NCBI GenBank assembly: GCA_012184525.1
Contig: WOFQ01000075.1
Location: 42,996 to 106,995, forward strand
Direction: 5' to 3'
DNA from: Xenoacremonium recifei
Lineage: Eukaryota > Ascomycota > Sordariomycetes > Hypocreales > Nectriaceae
DNA length: 64,000 nt
The position numbers were made by a program, and so were the translations under genes. This document shows, piece after piece, positions 32,338-43,691 of the stretch (position 1 is the first letter of the stretch; each line of letters starts with the position of its first letter). The notes under the pieces were generated by a model. That model worked only from the letters and a program-made list of their open reading frames with translations, ran no database searches and was not told the origin of the DNA.

Positions 32338-33885
32338 TCACTCTGATGGTGCAGGCCATTTGTGACTTCCACCGTGCGGTCCTTCATACCACTCGCAGGA
32401 TCCATCCTTATTGACATGAAACCACATCATGCGACTCATATCCCAAGTCCAGTATTCGTCTGTGGCGCCAGGCCGCTCATCGCTTGGAGATACTTGCTGA
32501 CCATTCTCCAAGTCATGATGCTCTGGAACTGGACCGTTGTCATTGATGCGCTGCGCCGTGTGGTTGTCAGTTTCGACCGCAGGCCGAGGACGGAGAGGTC
32601 GGAGAGGCCGACGAGGCTGAAGAGGCCGGAAGGGGAAGGGTGGCTGACAATTTTTCGATGGGAAGATGTATGAACCACCGAGCGGTTTGTCGAATGGCGG
32701 CGGGAGTCTCAAAGTGCCTGTCGCGAAGGAAGCAGGCTCTGAGTCCAGAGCTTGGGTTTGGTCTTGCGGGCTGTTGGATGTGTTGCTGATTTTGCGAGAT
32801 TTGTGCTCTCGAGCGCCGGCCTCTGCATCAGACGGTGGTGGACGAGATTTCGCACGTTCGGCGTTCCGCTTCCTGCCGTATTCAAGAAGAATATCCAGGC
32901 CTTTTTTGATCTGCTCCAAGTGTGTACCTTTTCCCCAATCAAGAATGTTTCGAACCTGTGCGCGAAAATTCTGAAAGGCTCCCGGGTGAGTTAAGAGGAA
33001 AATATTGATCCGTTGGACGTAGTATTTCAGCTCATTCTCCTTCCATGTTACGAATAACTGGGCCATGTTGTTATCTACAGCAATACTGTAGGACAGGTTA
33101 TCGACCCTATGCTTGCTTCCACACTTCTGAAGCGCAGAATTTAGTTCGCCAATAGCGTTGAGGCAGGATGCTGAAGCACCCGCACACTGGTTTACGGCAA
33201 CATAGAGATCACCTTGACCGCCCACAGCAGCTTTGATCTCAATAGCGAAGAAGGGAAACCGAAGACCCTCTTTTGTTGCCACCGTATAACATGGGAACCC
33301 TGGACGGATTTCCCATTGGACCTGGATATGTGGCTCTGCAAATACCTTTGGATCTGCCGAATACCCGTATAACATGCTTGGTTTAGGGCAAGGTAAGTTG
33401 TATAAATCGTCATTAGTTTTGGGAACGAGATGATACTCCATGTGAATGTTGGATGTTCTCATCAAGCCCGTCGCACTGTTATGAACCGGGTCGTTAATAG
33501 GGTCAGGGAATATTGTGTTGTCGAGAAAGGCCGCCATCTCATTTACATTGCATCCACGTGATGCGAATATACCCAACTGGTACAAAACCCGCGTCATCAC
33601 GTCGCTGGACAATGCAGGAGAATCTTGCCTGGCACGCACCGTGGCCTTGATCTTGGCTGCGAGATCAAGAGGTAACGAGGTGTCGGGATGCCGGATATAA
33701 ATGTTGTTATATGCCAAGTGGCTCTGGCGGTACCCCGAATGTCTAAGAGCAAAAGAGCCATGAGAGATACCAGAAGCGCCAGCATCCGAGTATCTGGCCA
33801 TGCTCGGGCGACGGGGCGGCGACGACTCCATAGTAGATGGTGTCGGCGGCATCGTAAACCCACCAGCATCCCTGGGGCGATCCAT
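32338..33885 (-). CDS. DUF7924-type (PD-(D/E)XK-like) protein, 515 aa
   Basis: Single exon, ATG 33883-33885. The N-terminus is a disordered, Pro/Ser-rich leader (1-60). The core (about 80-330) contains a helix (SSDVMTRVLYQLG), the KPSMLYGYSADPKVF segment, and then FPFFAIEIKAAVGGQGDLYV followed by AVNQCAGASASCLNA. The E-I-K strand followed by a Gly-rich turn and the NQCAG helix is the signature of the large fungal DUF7924 family, which resembles PD-(D/E)XK nucleases in layout. The C-terminus is basic (RKRNAERAKSRPPP), then Pro/Arg-rich with possible nuclear-localisation sequence, and ends in a Trp-rich acidic stretch (DEYWTWDMSRMMW). Activity is unproven for the family. The frame is intact. 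Confidence 0.72.
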   Translation of the reverse strand: MDRPRDAGGFTMPPTPSTMESSPPRRPSMARYSDAGASGISHGSFALRHSGYRQSHLAYNNIYIRHPDTSLPLDLAAKIKATVRARQDSPALSSDVMTRVLYQLGIFASRGCNVNEMAAFLDNTIFPDPINDPVHNSATGLMRTSNIHMEYHLVPKTNDDLYNLPCPKPSMLYGYSADPKVFAEPHIQVQWEIRPGFPCYTVATKEGLRFPFFAIEIKAAVGGQGDLYVAVNQCAGASASCLNAIGELNSALQKCGSKHRVDNLSYSIAVDNNMAQLFVTWKENELKYYVQRINIFLLTHPGAFQNFRAQVRNILDWGKGTHLEQIKKGLDILLEYGRKRNAERAKSRPPPSDAEAGAREHKSRKISNTSNSPQDQTQALDSEPASFATGTLRLPPPFDKPLGGSYIFPSKNCQPPFPFRPLQPRRPLRPLRPRPAVETDNHTAQRINDNGPVPEHHDLENGQQVSPSDERPGATDEYWTWDMSRMMWFHVNKDGSCEWYEGPHGGSHKWPAPSE

Positions 33886-34966
33886 ATTCGGCTCGGATCT
33901 CGTGTGCGGTGCGAGGAATCGGCCCGTCGTTCGACTAACAAAAGCGGCTATCCGATCGGCGGGGATTCGCTAGGAGATCTGATCTGATCTAACAGACTCG
34001 AGCCACTAGGAAACAAAGGTGTGGGCGGACGTGGAACGAGGGATTCGGGTCAACGAAATCTTTGAGAAGTGAGGCGTACGAGGGCTTGAGCCTCGTCGGG
34101 CTGAACCTGCTGGGGAGTCAGTTTGCGGGGTCGGTATTCGTGAGTTGTCGTACCTTGTCCAGCTGCTCAGTTTCTCGCTACACTCGCAAGCTGTCGTGCG
34201 CCCGTACGTGTAAGCCGGGCTCTCTTTGCGGGCAACAGATGGATGGCGAAATCTGTGTCAAGGGGGCTTTCAGAGATTGTAAAGGCGAGGCTCGGGGAGG
34301 AGCTGGAGCGGCTGAAAATTGATGTCTTGGGCTATGCAGACGCCCTGCACTTCCTGACTAACACGGCTTGCAGCCAACGAATAAGAGACATGTGGGCAGT
34401 CACACCGCAATTGCATCCGCGATGACGGTCGGCAGCGTTTCTTGCCAGGCCGTGGACAGGTTTATACGAGATCGACTGGCCCGCATCTTGGGAAGTCCTG
34501 CGTTCATGATGCACAACGGCCGCGGGGGAGGCTGGAGGGCTGTTTTTCTGGCGATTTCAGCCAGGTCTACAGGCCGCAGAGGCGCGGCCCGGCTCCTCAC
34601 AACAGGCCAGGTGGCATCGTTGTTTTGTTGGGGGCTGAAAGTGCACATTTGTGTGATTGGCGGTCTCGTGGTGTTGGACGCGAGGTGCGGAAAAGGTGCG
34701 CTGGCGCTCCGTCCCCCCAGCGCCATGTCTGTTTTTACTGACTGACTGATCCCCCGTACCGAGTTTGCTGCTGACACTGTCTACCTCTGACCAGCCACCG
34801 AATTAAGGCAGAACAGGGGCCACGGCGAACACAGACTGCCTGGTGTTTTTTTGGTCCGTCTTGAGTTCTATTCAGTTAGAAAACAAACACTCATCGGCAC
34901 TATGATGTTCAACCCGATTAGCAGCCTGTAACACATAGACACAGAGCCTCCAGCGCAGTAACACCC
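33886..34966. other. Intergenic, about 1.1 kb
   Basis: Overlapping sense and antisense frames of about 125 codons at 34368-34777 both look like chance in GC-rich sequence. No other feature is recognised. Confidence 0.45.
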
Positions 34967-36835
34967 TCAAAAGTAGGTCACCCTAGGCTGCACGCCACGC
35001 ACAACCTCGACATCGTCGAGTCTCAAACGCCGCGATGCACCGTCGGTGCCATTTCCGGGTGACAAGCTACCGTCCACCCCTGCCTCATCGTCGACGGGAT
35101 CCTGGTACTCATCTAGGAGCATAGGTGACGACGAAGACTTGGCCTCCACGCCGCCCCTGGCGTCTTCTTCCACCTCGCCGTACCTCAGCACCCTGCTCCC
35201 GGCAGCCTGAATGATGCCGTCGATAGTGCTGTTGGACCCCACGCTCCCCAGCGTGGCCGCGCCGAGAGCCTTGCCGATCTCAAAAGCGTTGAGAGACACG
35301 TCGCGGCCCAGGTGCCACCAGCCGCTCAGCAGGAAGAGGATGAGACCGACCTGGAAGATGGTGATGACGATGACCGCGCCGAGGTACTCGTAGTGGCTCT
35401 GGTAGGCCGTGACGGTCTCCTCGCTGGTGGCGGGGAGCACTTGCGTGGCGTTCGAGGACGTGTCGGAGGCGGCGTTAGCCACGGCACTGCGGAACATGAG
35501 TTCGCGCGCCGTGCTATAGATGTCGTCGGTTGGATCCCTGAACGTCATGTTGCACCACTTGTACGTGTCGCGGCCCGACTGGAGATAGTTTGCCGCGGCC
35601 AGACCAGTGGTGTTGACCCCGTAGGTCAGCCCGTAGGTCAGGGCGTAGCCATCGTAGTCGTCTCTTCGGGAGGGAGGTGCATCGCCTGATGGCCCAGGAA
35701 GCTGCATCAAAGTGGCCAGGCTCGATTCGTAGATGCTCTTGAGTACGAAGACGATACCACCTAGCATGCTGCTTGCGTTCCCGACGAGGTCAACATCTGT
35801 GAGATTGGCGAGATGTAGCGTCTCGTTCGTGGACGGCTGCCATGTGTGCAGCTTAGCAGACCCGTTTGCGAGCGTCACGGGATAGGCCACGGTTGCGAGA
35901 TGCATATGACACTGTCTTCTTCTGAGAGAGCCCACGCATGACGACTGCGGTTTGTATGTGACCGTGTAGTTGACCGAGCCGTACGACCAAATGTTCATGA
36001 TCTCATCCCAGTCGAAATGAACTGAAAAGGTTGTGATGTCGGCACCAAACTCGGTGAGATTGTACGTCACCGAGTCCTCATCGCAATGGATATCAAACCC
36101 TGGGCCCGGTATGGTGATGAAACATGCGCTCTTATCGTTGCAACCCGAGTATTGCAGCGTGATGTCGTCTTTTGCAGAGTATGCTTTGCTCACATGTGTG
36201 AAGATGGGCTGCAGGAGGATCGTCCCTTCATTGTCGAACGCGCTAAAGTCCCGTGGGAGCTGGCCCGAGGAGACACTGACCTCCACGGACGCATTGCCCG
36301 TCGATATCGTCTTCAGGCCCGATGTCGACGCCCGCTGGATCAACGGGCCATCGGCAACACTGACAGCCAGTGCGGCGACGGCGGCGGCGGCAAATCGGTC
36401 CCACGAGCGCGAAGAGCTCTTGAAGGCGCTCAGGCGTTTCTGCACCTCGAGGTCGAACTGCAATTCAGCGAGGCGGGCGCCCTTGAGGGCTTTGAGCCAC
36501 CAGCTGATCTTGTATCCTTCGCTCAGGCCGACTGCGAGACTCAGGTTGACGAAGTTGACTAGGATCGACAGGATGACTTGAACGGAGATGGGGTACTCGG
36601 GAGACGGCCACGACGCCACGTCCTGGCCGTCTGACAAATGGAGAACAGCCCCTATAGCTCCCAAGGTGATGACACTGGAGGTTCAAAACGATGATGAGCT
36701 GCTGGAACTTGGGTCTAGATGGGCGTAGGATGCGATATATGCATGAACTCACAATATGATGACGCCACATAAAGCCAGCCACGGAAAACGCCTCCAGAAG
36801 CTAGGCCTCCAGGCCGTTGGAGTGTTTGTGTGCAT
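34967..36835 (-). CDS. Fungal integral membrane protein with a large N-glycosylated loop, 596 aa
   Basis: There are two exons, 36835-36753 and 36674-34967 (donor GTGAGT, acceptor CCAG, phase 2). The N-terminus carries a membrane helix (WLALCGVIIFVITLGAIGAVL, about 19-39). Two or three more helices follow within residues 60-150, with SEGYKISWWLKALKG between them and DGPLIQRAS after. A long extracytoplasmic domain follows (about 160-440), with many N-x-S/T sites and Cys residues. One further helix is near 450-475 (AVIVITIFQVGLILFLL), and an acidic cytosolic tail ends the protein. The layout SEGxxISWWxKAL / DGPLxQRAS is recurrent in uncharacterised fungal membrane proteins (the type annotated with DUF3176-like domains). 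Function is unknown. Confidence 0.75.
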
Positions 36836-37760
36836 ATTGCTCCGAATTTGAATTCTGGATCTTGGGACGCAGACTGGAGTCTGCAGGGAGATGGGAGATA
36901 TGGGGGAAATACTCAAAACATGAGTTGAAACATCTAGGTATGCCCACGGGAAGAGGTATAGGATGCAATACTCCGTACCCCTCTCTAAGATGCCTGGGCA
37001 AAACCCCAACGGCCCCCAACAGCCCCTGCTCGTCTTTACTTCTCTGCCCACCCAAGACCTACGGATATATTAGCCGCCGTCAACAGAACCCCTCCTCCCC
37101 ACACACACGTCTCGGGGGCTACCTTAATCACTGATCCGCAAGCTTAATTGCTCTCGAAACCGCTTCGCTAATTATTAGAATATCGCCTTTAGTCATAGTC
37201 GAGTCGGGAAGACCCGTCACAGTGTGGTCAATGTCTTTGCTCACCATCTCCTGTTGATCAATTCTTGCCTATGAAATATGCATTAACGACTGATAACTTT
37301 TCATGCTCCTGGCGGCCGCCATGGTTGTTCTCAAAGAACAAGGTTCATTTGGCACAGCCTCCTTGAACCCCGTCTTGTCGACAGGCCAGCCCAGCGTATG
37401 CTACCCTACCCGATCCCCCCCTGTACACATCAAACTGCGCCAGCCTGTCAATTCTTCCCTCCTCGCCAGCTTTGCTTTGCATTTTTCCACTTGCAACACA
37501 GGGCGCAGCTGCACCTGCACCTCCAATCACCCAGAAATCCCGCAAAGATGGTCCCCAGTAACGGCAATCCATCGTCATCCCTGACTCAAGGCAGAGGTAA
37601 AACCATCCCGCTGAAATCGTCGTATTGCACAAAAAGGGCAACGTGACCTCGCTGCAAAGATGGCGCCTCGCTGGGTCGAGAAAGCGAAGGTTAAGGCCGG
37701 GAGATTGTTACCGGCTGTCACGCCTCCCAAAGCCTGAAATGTGCGTTAGAGATACCCAAC
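36836..37760. other. Intergenic, normal composition
   Basis: No gene is supported. A short minus-strand frame around 36750-37050 only extends the first exon of the neighbouring gene out of frame. Composition changes abruptly at about 37760 into the AT-rich island. Confidence 0.45.
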
Positions 37761-38735
37761 AGCTGAGCGATAATATAGATATTTTATAAAATAGATTTAT
37801 ATTTAAAAATATTATAAATAAAATATATTATTATATTAAGGTTTAGGGAGATGTATATATATAATTATAAAAAGTATTAATATATTCTAATAAAAATAAA
37901 TAAATAAATTTATTTTAAATATTTTAATTTTTATAATTTATTAAATAAATATTAAAAATTTTAATAAAAATTATATTTTAATTAAATTAAATAATATAAT
38001 TTAATAACTATCTAATAAGACTTATTATAAATAGAAAAATTTTAATAAAAAAGAAATTATTTTATTTATTAAAATTTCTTTAAAAATAAAATATATATTA
38101 TAAAATATATTGTAACGGTCCAACTGAGTATATTGACAACTAGCTGGATAACTAGAACGAGTTTCCTAAAGCTAAGGAGGAAAGAAAGGAGAAAAGGAAT
38201 AGGAGCACAGCTTGGGAGCTCTAGAGCTCTCGAGCTGTGGGTCTAAAAGCGTAAGCGATATTGCCAACGAGAGTGTAAGCCGAGGTTCCTCCACGGGCCC
38301 AGCCCGTTACATATATTAACTAATTAATAATTTATTATAAATCTTATATAATTATTACTTAGCCTTAATATATTAAAAATATTATAAATAAAATTATTTT
38401 ATTTATAATATTTTTAGGTAGTTATAAAGAGACTTTATTTATTTATAAAGTAGATCTGCACCTAGAAATACTATATATAAAGGCACTTTATTTATAATAT
38501 TTTTAAGTATAAAAAGACTTTATTTATTTATAAAGTAAATTTATATTTAAAAATATTATAACTAAATAAGATATATTATTATAATAAGATTTAAGAGAAA
38601 ATATAACTAATCTCTTTTAATAAAAGACTAATTAATTAAATAGATCTCCTTCTTAAGGGTTAGCTTTCCCTCTTTTTTAGCTACTTAATCTTTCAGTATT
38701 TTATAGTATTTTATAGTATTTATAGTATTTTCCCT
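37761..38735. repeat. AT-rich, RIP-like island
   Basis: Nearly 1 kb consists overwhelmingly of A and T, apart from an inserted GC-balanced 201-bp block at 38111-38311. Related segments recur: the run around 37790-37850 (agatttatatttaaaaata, then attataaataaaatatatt) reappears around 38540-38595. A shorter actttatttatttataaag motif occurs at about 38432 and 38517. No coding frame survives. Such islands in Pezizomycotina usually arise from repeat-induced point mutation of transposons. The right edge (38693-38733) has tandem (t)agtattttat units. Confidence 0.75.
38111..38311. mobile_element. Solo LTR, 201 bp, with 5-bp target-site duplication
   Basis: The block begins TGTAACGG and ends CCGTTACA, a perfect 8-bp terminal inverted repeat with the TG...CA ends of a retroviral-type LTR. 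It is flanked on both sides by tatat (38106-38110 and 38312-38316), as expected for a 5-bp duplication. Its composition is ordinary and sharply different from the surrounding AT island, so it inserted after the island was mutated. No internal region or second LTR is adjacent, which points to loss by LTR-LTR recombination. A palindrome-rich patch (agctctagagctctcgagct) lies inside. Because the flanks are AT repeats, the TSD alone is weak evidence; the matching termini carry the call. Confidence 0.72.
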
Positions 38736-38752
38736 GCAGCATAATGCTAACT

Positions 38753-40368
38753 CTATCTTGCCAACTCAAAACTCTTTACAACTATTTTCCCGCCCAGTTC
38801 CTTCGTCGAAAAATTAAAAACCGCAAACCGGTATCCAAGATACCATTCCCACGTGTTCCGCAGCGCATATTCGGGGCCGTATTGGGTGAAGTTCCTACCA
38901 TCGTTGCTATACTCAAAAGTCGCGTGTCGTGTCTCGTGCCGAGATTCACCTTGGAAGGCTGGTCTGATGTGTGCTTTGACTCGCAGCCAAACTTGGTCTT
39001 CAAATATGGCCATTTGTCTCTGCACTGTGCCTTTCGCCGCTATTTGCCAACTAGAATCGAGGCTGATGTCACTTACGTAGGCTAGTTGCGTTATGCCGTC
39101 GTCCTTGTGCAATCCGATGTATGCGATTTGGTCCCGAAAGACTCCAGCTCCGGCTCGGTCACCATCAATCATCCCGGAAACATCGAGATGGAATGTCGCC
39201 TGACTCCGTGGACCGAGTATTCGGTGTGTCAAAGTATTCGCTGCGTAGAAGAGACAGTCTGCAACGCAAGCTGTATTTAACGTGAGGCCTCGAGCGCTAA
39301 GGTGCCACTTGCTGTTGATTGGATTATGATTCCATTCCCAACGCGGGCTCAGCCTGGAGACGGCCGCGAAGTCATCTTTGTAAGGACCAATTGGCGTCAT
39401 AGCCTTTGTGTTGTTGGGTACGGGCAGCGGATATTTTGCCCGCCAGGACCCGTTCAGGCTGTCTTGGTCGCAGACGATGCTTGGCCAATTGTCACGGTCA
39501 AACTTGATCGGAGCCAAGACAGGAATACGGCCTCCAGGATATGCGTCTATGAATGCCATATACCACCACCTCCCGTCAGGCGTGTCTACTAAACTCCCCT
39601 GATGTGGTGATGCAGATCCCGGCACTGGGGATTGCATCCGAACCAAGACCTGTCGACATTCGTAAGGCCCAAATGGTCCGTCAGTGGACTTGAGTACACG
39701 CTGCTCATCGCCTGGTTTCGTGACCCAAATATAGTAACATCCGTTGATTTTGTACATCCTGGCTCCTTCGATTGGGTCGTGAGCGGTGAAAACGTCCTAG
39801 AATCATCAGAAACATCCCAACGAGAAGGACGTCCACTTACCTTGTTTTCCACTTCATCTAGGCCGCTGTCCGTCAGTCTTGCTACAGTGATGGTCTGTGA
39901 CCCATAGGCTATATACATGCTGTCATCATCGTCGATAAAGAGCCCACAGTCGTAGTAGAGCTTTTCGATCGGTTTCTGTGCAAACCATGGGCCTTCCGGT
40001 TGCTTTGCTGTGAAGATGTACGTCTTCCCACTTCCTTGGATAGCCCCATACCAGTAAAAGGTACCGGAAATTTTCCTGTAGTTGATAGTAGATGCCCAGA
40101 TTCCAAGCACGTATGCGCCCGGCTTCGTCCCGTCAAGATAGTACTCGGGACCAAAGACAAGTTCCGAGACGGAATGGCCGACATACTCCCAATTGACGAG
40201 ATCATACGATCGTAAAAGAGGTGCGCCAGGTGAGAAGGCAAAGGTAGATGCGCTGTAGTAGAACGTGTCATCCACGCGAATCACGTCGAGATCTGGGAGG
40301 TCTTCCCAAATGACGGGGTTCTCGAACGTCTCAATAGCGCCGTCCACGTTACTCTGTTGGAAGTCCAT
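38753..40368 (-). CDS. Glycoside hydrolase family 43, beta-xylosidase/arabinofuranosidase type, 523 aa
   Basis: There are two exons, 40368-39841 and 39796-38753 (donor GTAAGT, acceptor CTAG, phase 0). The first two-thirds is a five-bladed propeller. The putative catalytic base is D26 in LPDLDVIRV, the pKa-tuning Asp is D140 in YYDCGLF, and the proton donor is E186 in DPIEGARMYK. The last ~190 residues match the beta-sandwich (xylosidase C-terminal, concanavalin-like) domain, with WEWNHNPINSKWHL and a terminal GKIVVKSFEL strand. The length fits the two-domain GH43 enzymes that release xylose or arabinose from non-reducing ends. No signal peptide is present, so it probably acts in the cytosol on imported oligosaccharides. 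It heads the carbohydrate cluster. Confidence 0.85.
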
Positions 40369-41103
40369 GGCTGGGACACATGTGCGAGATCAATTGCAAG
40401 TAGACTGGGATAAGTCTACCAGCGATCGAGACTGGCGAAGGACAAATATCCTGCTAAATAGTATTATGGCTTATCCGACAGACTAAGTGCGTTGTTACGG
40501 TGGGAGGTAGCAGGAGCGGGATTCCTCTTAGCGCTCCAATTATCAATCAAGGCTGATGTACGGAGTAAATGGATGGATATAACAAATGTGACAATTCACA
40601 CCCGCTTTTTGAGGAGCAGCATATAAAGCTAACTTAGTGTGTCCGGGCTGAACAGATGTCGAATGGAGGAGTACTTCAACTAGCCCTAACTCCCAAAGTC
40701 CGAAGTTTCGTAGTATTTTATGTCGAGGGTTGCTAAGTCACCAAATTTTGTGTTGCCTCAAGCGGTCCTCCCAGCATCTGGCAGCCTCGTCATCATATTC
40801 TTTGGGCCGTTTCTTCTCTACGGCTACTCCAAGAATGCTGGAAAGGTAACTCCCCTTCCGTGTGAGGGGCCTCAAGCACATCCGTCGAGTACCTACGAAA
40901 TATTGAATAAAAAGTTATACTCCGGAGACAGAATAGTAGAGGCCTGAAATGTTTTTTGTTTCGACATGACTACAAGGCAAACTGCCGCTATGGGGGACGT
41001 GAAGGCAGATTCTGGCTTGCGGTTACTAGCAGATAGACAAATCGAGGTAGTTATGACATCTTTCATTGCTCCTTTCTCCTCCTTTCCCTGCTCTCAGCTC
41101 TTT
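40369..41103. promoter_or_regulatory. Intergenic region, promoter of the 40368 GH43 gene
   Basis: About 735 bp. The sequence ttatccg at 40471-40477 is close to, but not a full match for, the AraR-type site CGGDTAAW in reverse orientation. A 75-codon frame at 40720-40947 is not convincing as a gene. Confidence 0.4.
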
Positions 41104-42213
41104 TTACAGTCCATAATATTTCTTGAGCGATTCATATCTTTCTTTGTCCAACCCAATAACAGACCCGTGTCTCCTCCCCAGCGGAAACTTTGATGCGTCG
41201 GCTTTTTTCCAGGACTTCTGGGATTCAAAGTCAGTTGCCTGGAACGGGATGTACTGTGGCTTGTCCAAGTTAATGTCATCTAGTAACAGGTAAGCCTTCT
41301 GAATATCATTGTTATCCAACCACGCATATGGCCCTTCACTGTTGCCATATATATATGCATCGGGGCCGTCTGGTCTATACCAATTTCCAAAGAGTCCTTC
41401 TTCCGTTCTTTCCATATAGACATAACTAGTCATGACAGGATCATATGTTGTTTGGTTTTTCAGGAACCGCACATAGGATTTGCCGCCAAGATGGAGCAGG
41501 CTAAGGTCGATGATAGACTTGTCGGTCTTGATGAAATCCCTGGGTTCGCTGAAAGAAACAAAATCCGAGGTATACGCATAGCGGATTGAGCAGCGCGTAT
41601 GATCACCTTTGTGCTCTGGGTCGTCCTTCTTGAAGAAGTGGGAGGACCAATGCACGAAATACTTCTGCTCTGCTTCATCCCACAGGGCGTCTGGGGCCCA
41701 TACCATTCCGGCAGTTGGCCCCTCGAGCTCTACGAGCCCCTCGTTGGTCCATGTTATGAGATCACGAGACTCCCATATAATAATAGAACGTGAGCCTTGC
41801 CGAGATGCAGTATTCCAATCATGGCTGAACTTTTGGAGTCCAACGTCCCAGACAAGGTCGAACTTTGGATTTTATTATTATTAGCAGTTTTGCAGGACAG
41901 TTCTCTCACGCAATCGAGGACAGTTTACCTCGTCAATATCAAGATCAGTTCCGATCAGGTACCATTTCGAGCCGACATCTTCTCCTCCACCCTTAATGAT
42001 GCTCGGATCACGGATACCTTTGGTGCCTAATGTTGGCTTCAAGACTGCGTTGCCGCCGTTGAGTGGAGTATACGACAGTGCGTTATTGGCATCGCTCAAG
42101 TCGAAATACACATACGGGCTATTGCCGAGGAAGAAGACGCCGAGATAGCCAACCAAATTCTGGTCTCTCCCTCGTGGGGGCCGCGTCATGAGGTGGCGGT
42201 CGGTCTTGGACAT
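41104..42213 (-). CDS. Glycoside hydrolase family 43 protein, 347 aa
   Basis: There are two exons, 42213-41929 and 41862-41104 (donor GTAAAC, acceptor AAAG, phase 0). This is a single five-bladed propeller domain. Candidate catalytic residues are D69 in IRDPSII (base), D214 in SIIDLSLLHLGG (pKa modulator) and E271 in GNSEGPYAW (acid). The blade motif GMVWAPDALWDE lies near 147-157. The protein starts near the first blade (YLGVFFLGNSPYVYFDLS) and lacks a signal peptide, so it is inferred to be intracellular. The subfamily and specificity (arabinan, xylan or galactan side chains) cannot be set from sequence alone. It lies between the two-domain GH43 and the sugar transporter, all on the minus strand. 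Confidence 0.8.
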
Positions 42214-43691
42214 TGATCAGAGGGTAACTAAGATAGGCCTGGGGGAGTGGGAGCATAACAGTTTCGTCAAGATCACGGGGCCAAGGACGGAGTTTTAAAG
42301 TGTTTGCGCTTGGATGCCTGTTTGCCCTACGGCTGATGGTTTGAGTATGTACTAGGTACGTTCGCTTTCGGTCTCTTCCGTTACAGCAGAGTTTCATTGG
42401 GCCGCATAATAAAAGAACTGGGCGAAGGAGGATTGCTCCAGGAGCACGCAATTTTGAGTCTAGTGTTTCTGCATTTTTGCACGGTTTACGGAGCGCAGCT
42501 ATGATAACGAACTGAGTCGTGGGGGGTCCTAACTTTGAATGGTTCCGGGGTGAATATTTTTGGTACTGGCGAGATCAGGAGAACGTTTCCCGCCACTTGA
42601 CCAATGGGTTAGATATTGGCCATTTAGATAGCGAGTGGGTAGGATTAGCGGCGGAATAGACAGCGGAATAAGATGGTATTTGATTCGTTCGCAACCTCAA
42701 ATTCTCGTGGAGTTATTCAGAGGGCTTGTATGCTGGTATCCCTCGCTGTATTTCCCCGCACGGCCTAGACCTCACGACTGGGACCCGTGAGCCATGAATC
42801 TTGACACAAGGACAGCGGGATGATGGGGGAGGCGAAGTTGCGGTCCGATGTTTGATCTGACATCCGCCACTGCGGGTTCGAGGGGAAACACATAATATAT
42901 GCGTAGCAATTTCGAAACTTGACTACACTCGTGGCAAAACGGACGAGCGAGTAATAAATGCATCCTAGTCTGATGTAATCCTCCCTCTCCGGATCACACT
43001 GCTTTTCTCCTCAATCGTGGGAAGTCCTGTTACGTCTCTCTACTATCTAGAAAACTGTTCGAGACTTAGTCGAGATACCCCATTCACTGTTTTAGTTATA
43101 GAGTTTGTCTAAGACTTTGTCTGCGGGATAAAGGAATTATTTGGGTTTCCCCCCTCGGGTTCAATGCTTTCTTGCTTTCACCTCTGCCCTTTCACCTCTG
43201 TCTCCCACCATCCTTCAAGACAAACCGTCGAATAGAAGCAAATTTTACTCAGCCTCAGTTTCGAGCTCATCAGTAAGACGACCGACGACGTTACCACTAC
43301 TGGAAGCCGCATGTGTGGCACTGTCAAGTACGATTTTACGAGCGAGACCCAGATGACGGCATTGTGCCATTGTATTTACTGCTAGAAGTTGAGCATCCAG
43401 TCCAACACTATCACTTATTGGGCCTCAGTACTTTCACCATGGTAGGATACTTTGTTATGATCTTCTCCTTGGCAGAGAGCCCTGGGGCATGATTTAAGTC
43501 CCGGGGTTGCTCATGATCGTAAGAAAATGTATTCCTAAATCGAATTTTATTTGCGAATTCGTAAGAATTCAGTCTCCTCCTCGCTGTAAAATTTTCAAAG
43601 CAGCTGACTGCGCTTCTCATCGGTCAACTAATCCAAGTAGCTTGGTGTCAAGGCTCAGTTTACTGCATCCTATAATATAGCCATCGCCCTC
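42214..43691. other. Intergenic, 1.5 kb
   Basis: No gene is supported. It should contain the promoter of the 42213 GH43 gene and the 3' UTR of the transporter. No repeats stand out. Confidence 0.45.

Noticed and set aside
34368..34777. Overlapping 125-codon frames on both strands
   Set aside because: Neither has domain character, start context or partner exons, and they mirror each other in a GC-rich intergenic stretch.
40720..40947. A 75-codon frame with one hydrophobic stretch between the first two GH43 genes
   Set aside because: It is short and isolated, with no homologous pattern or introns; the hydrophobic run alone is insufficient.
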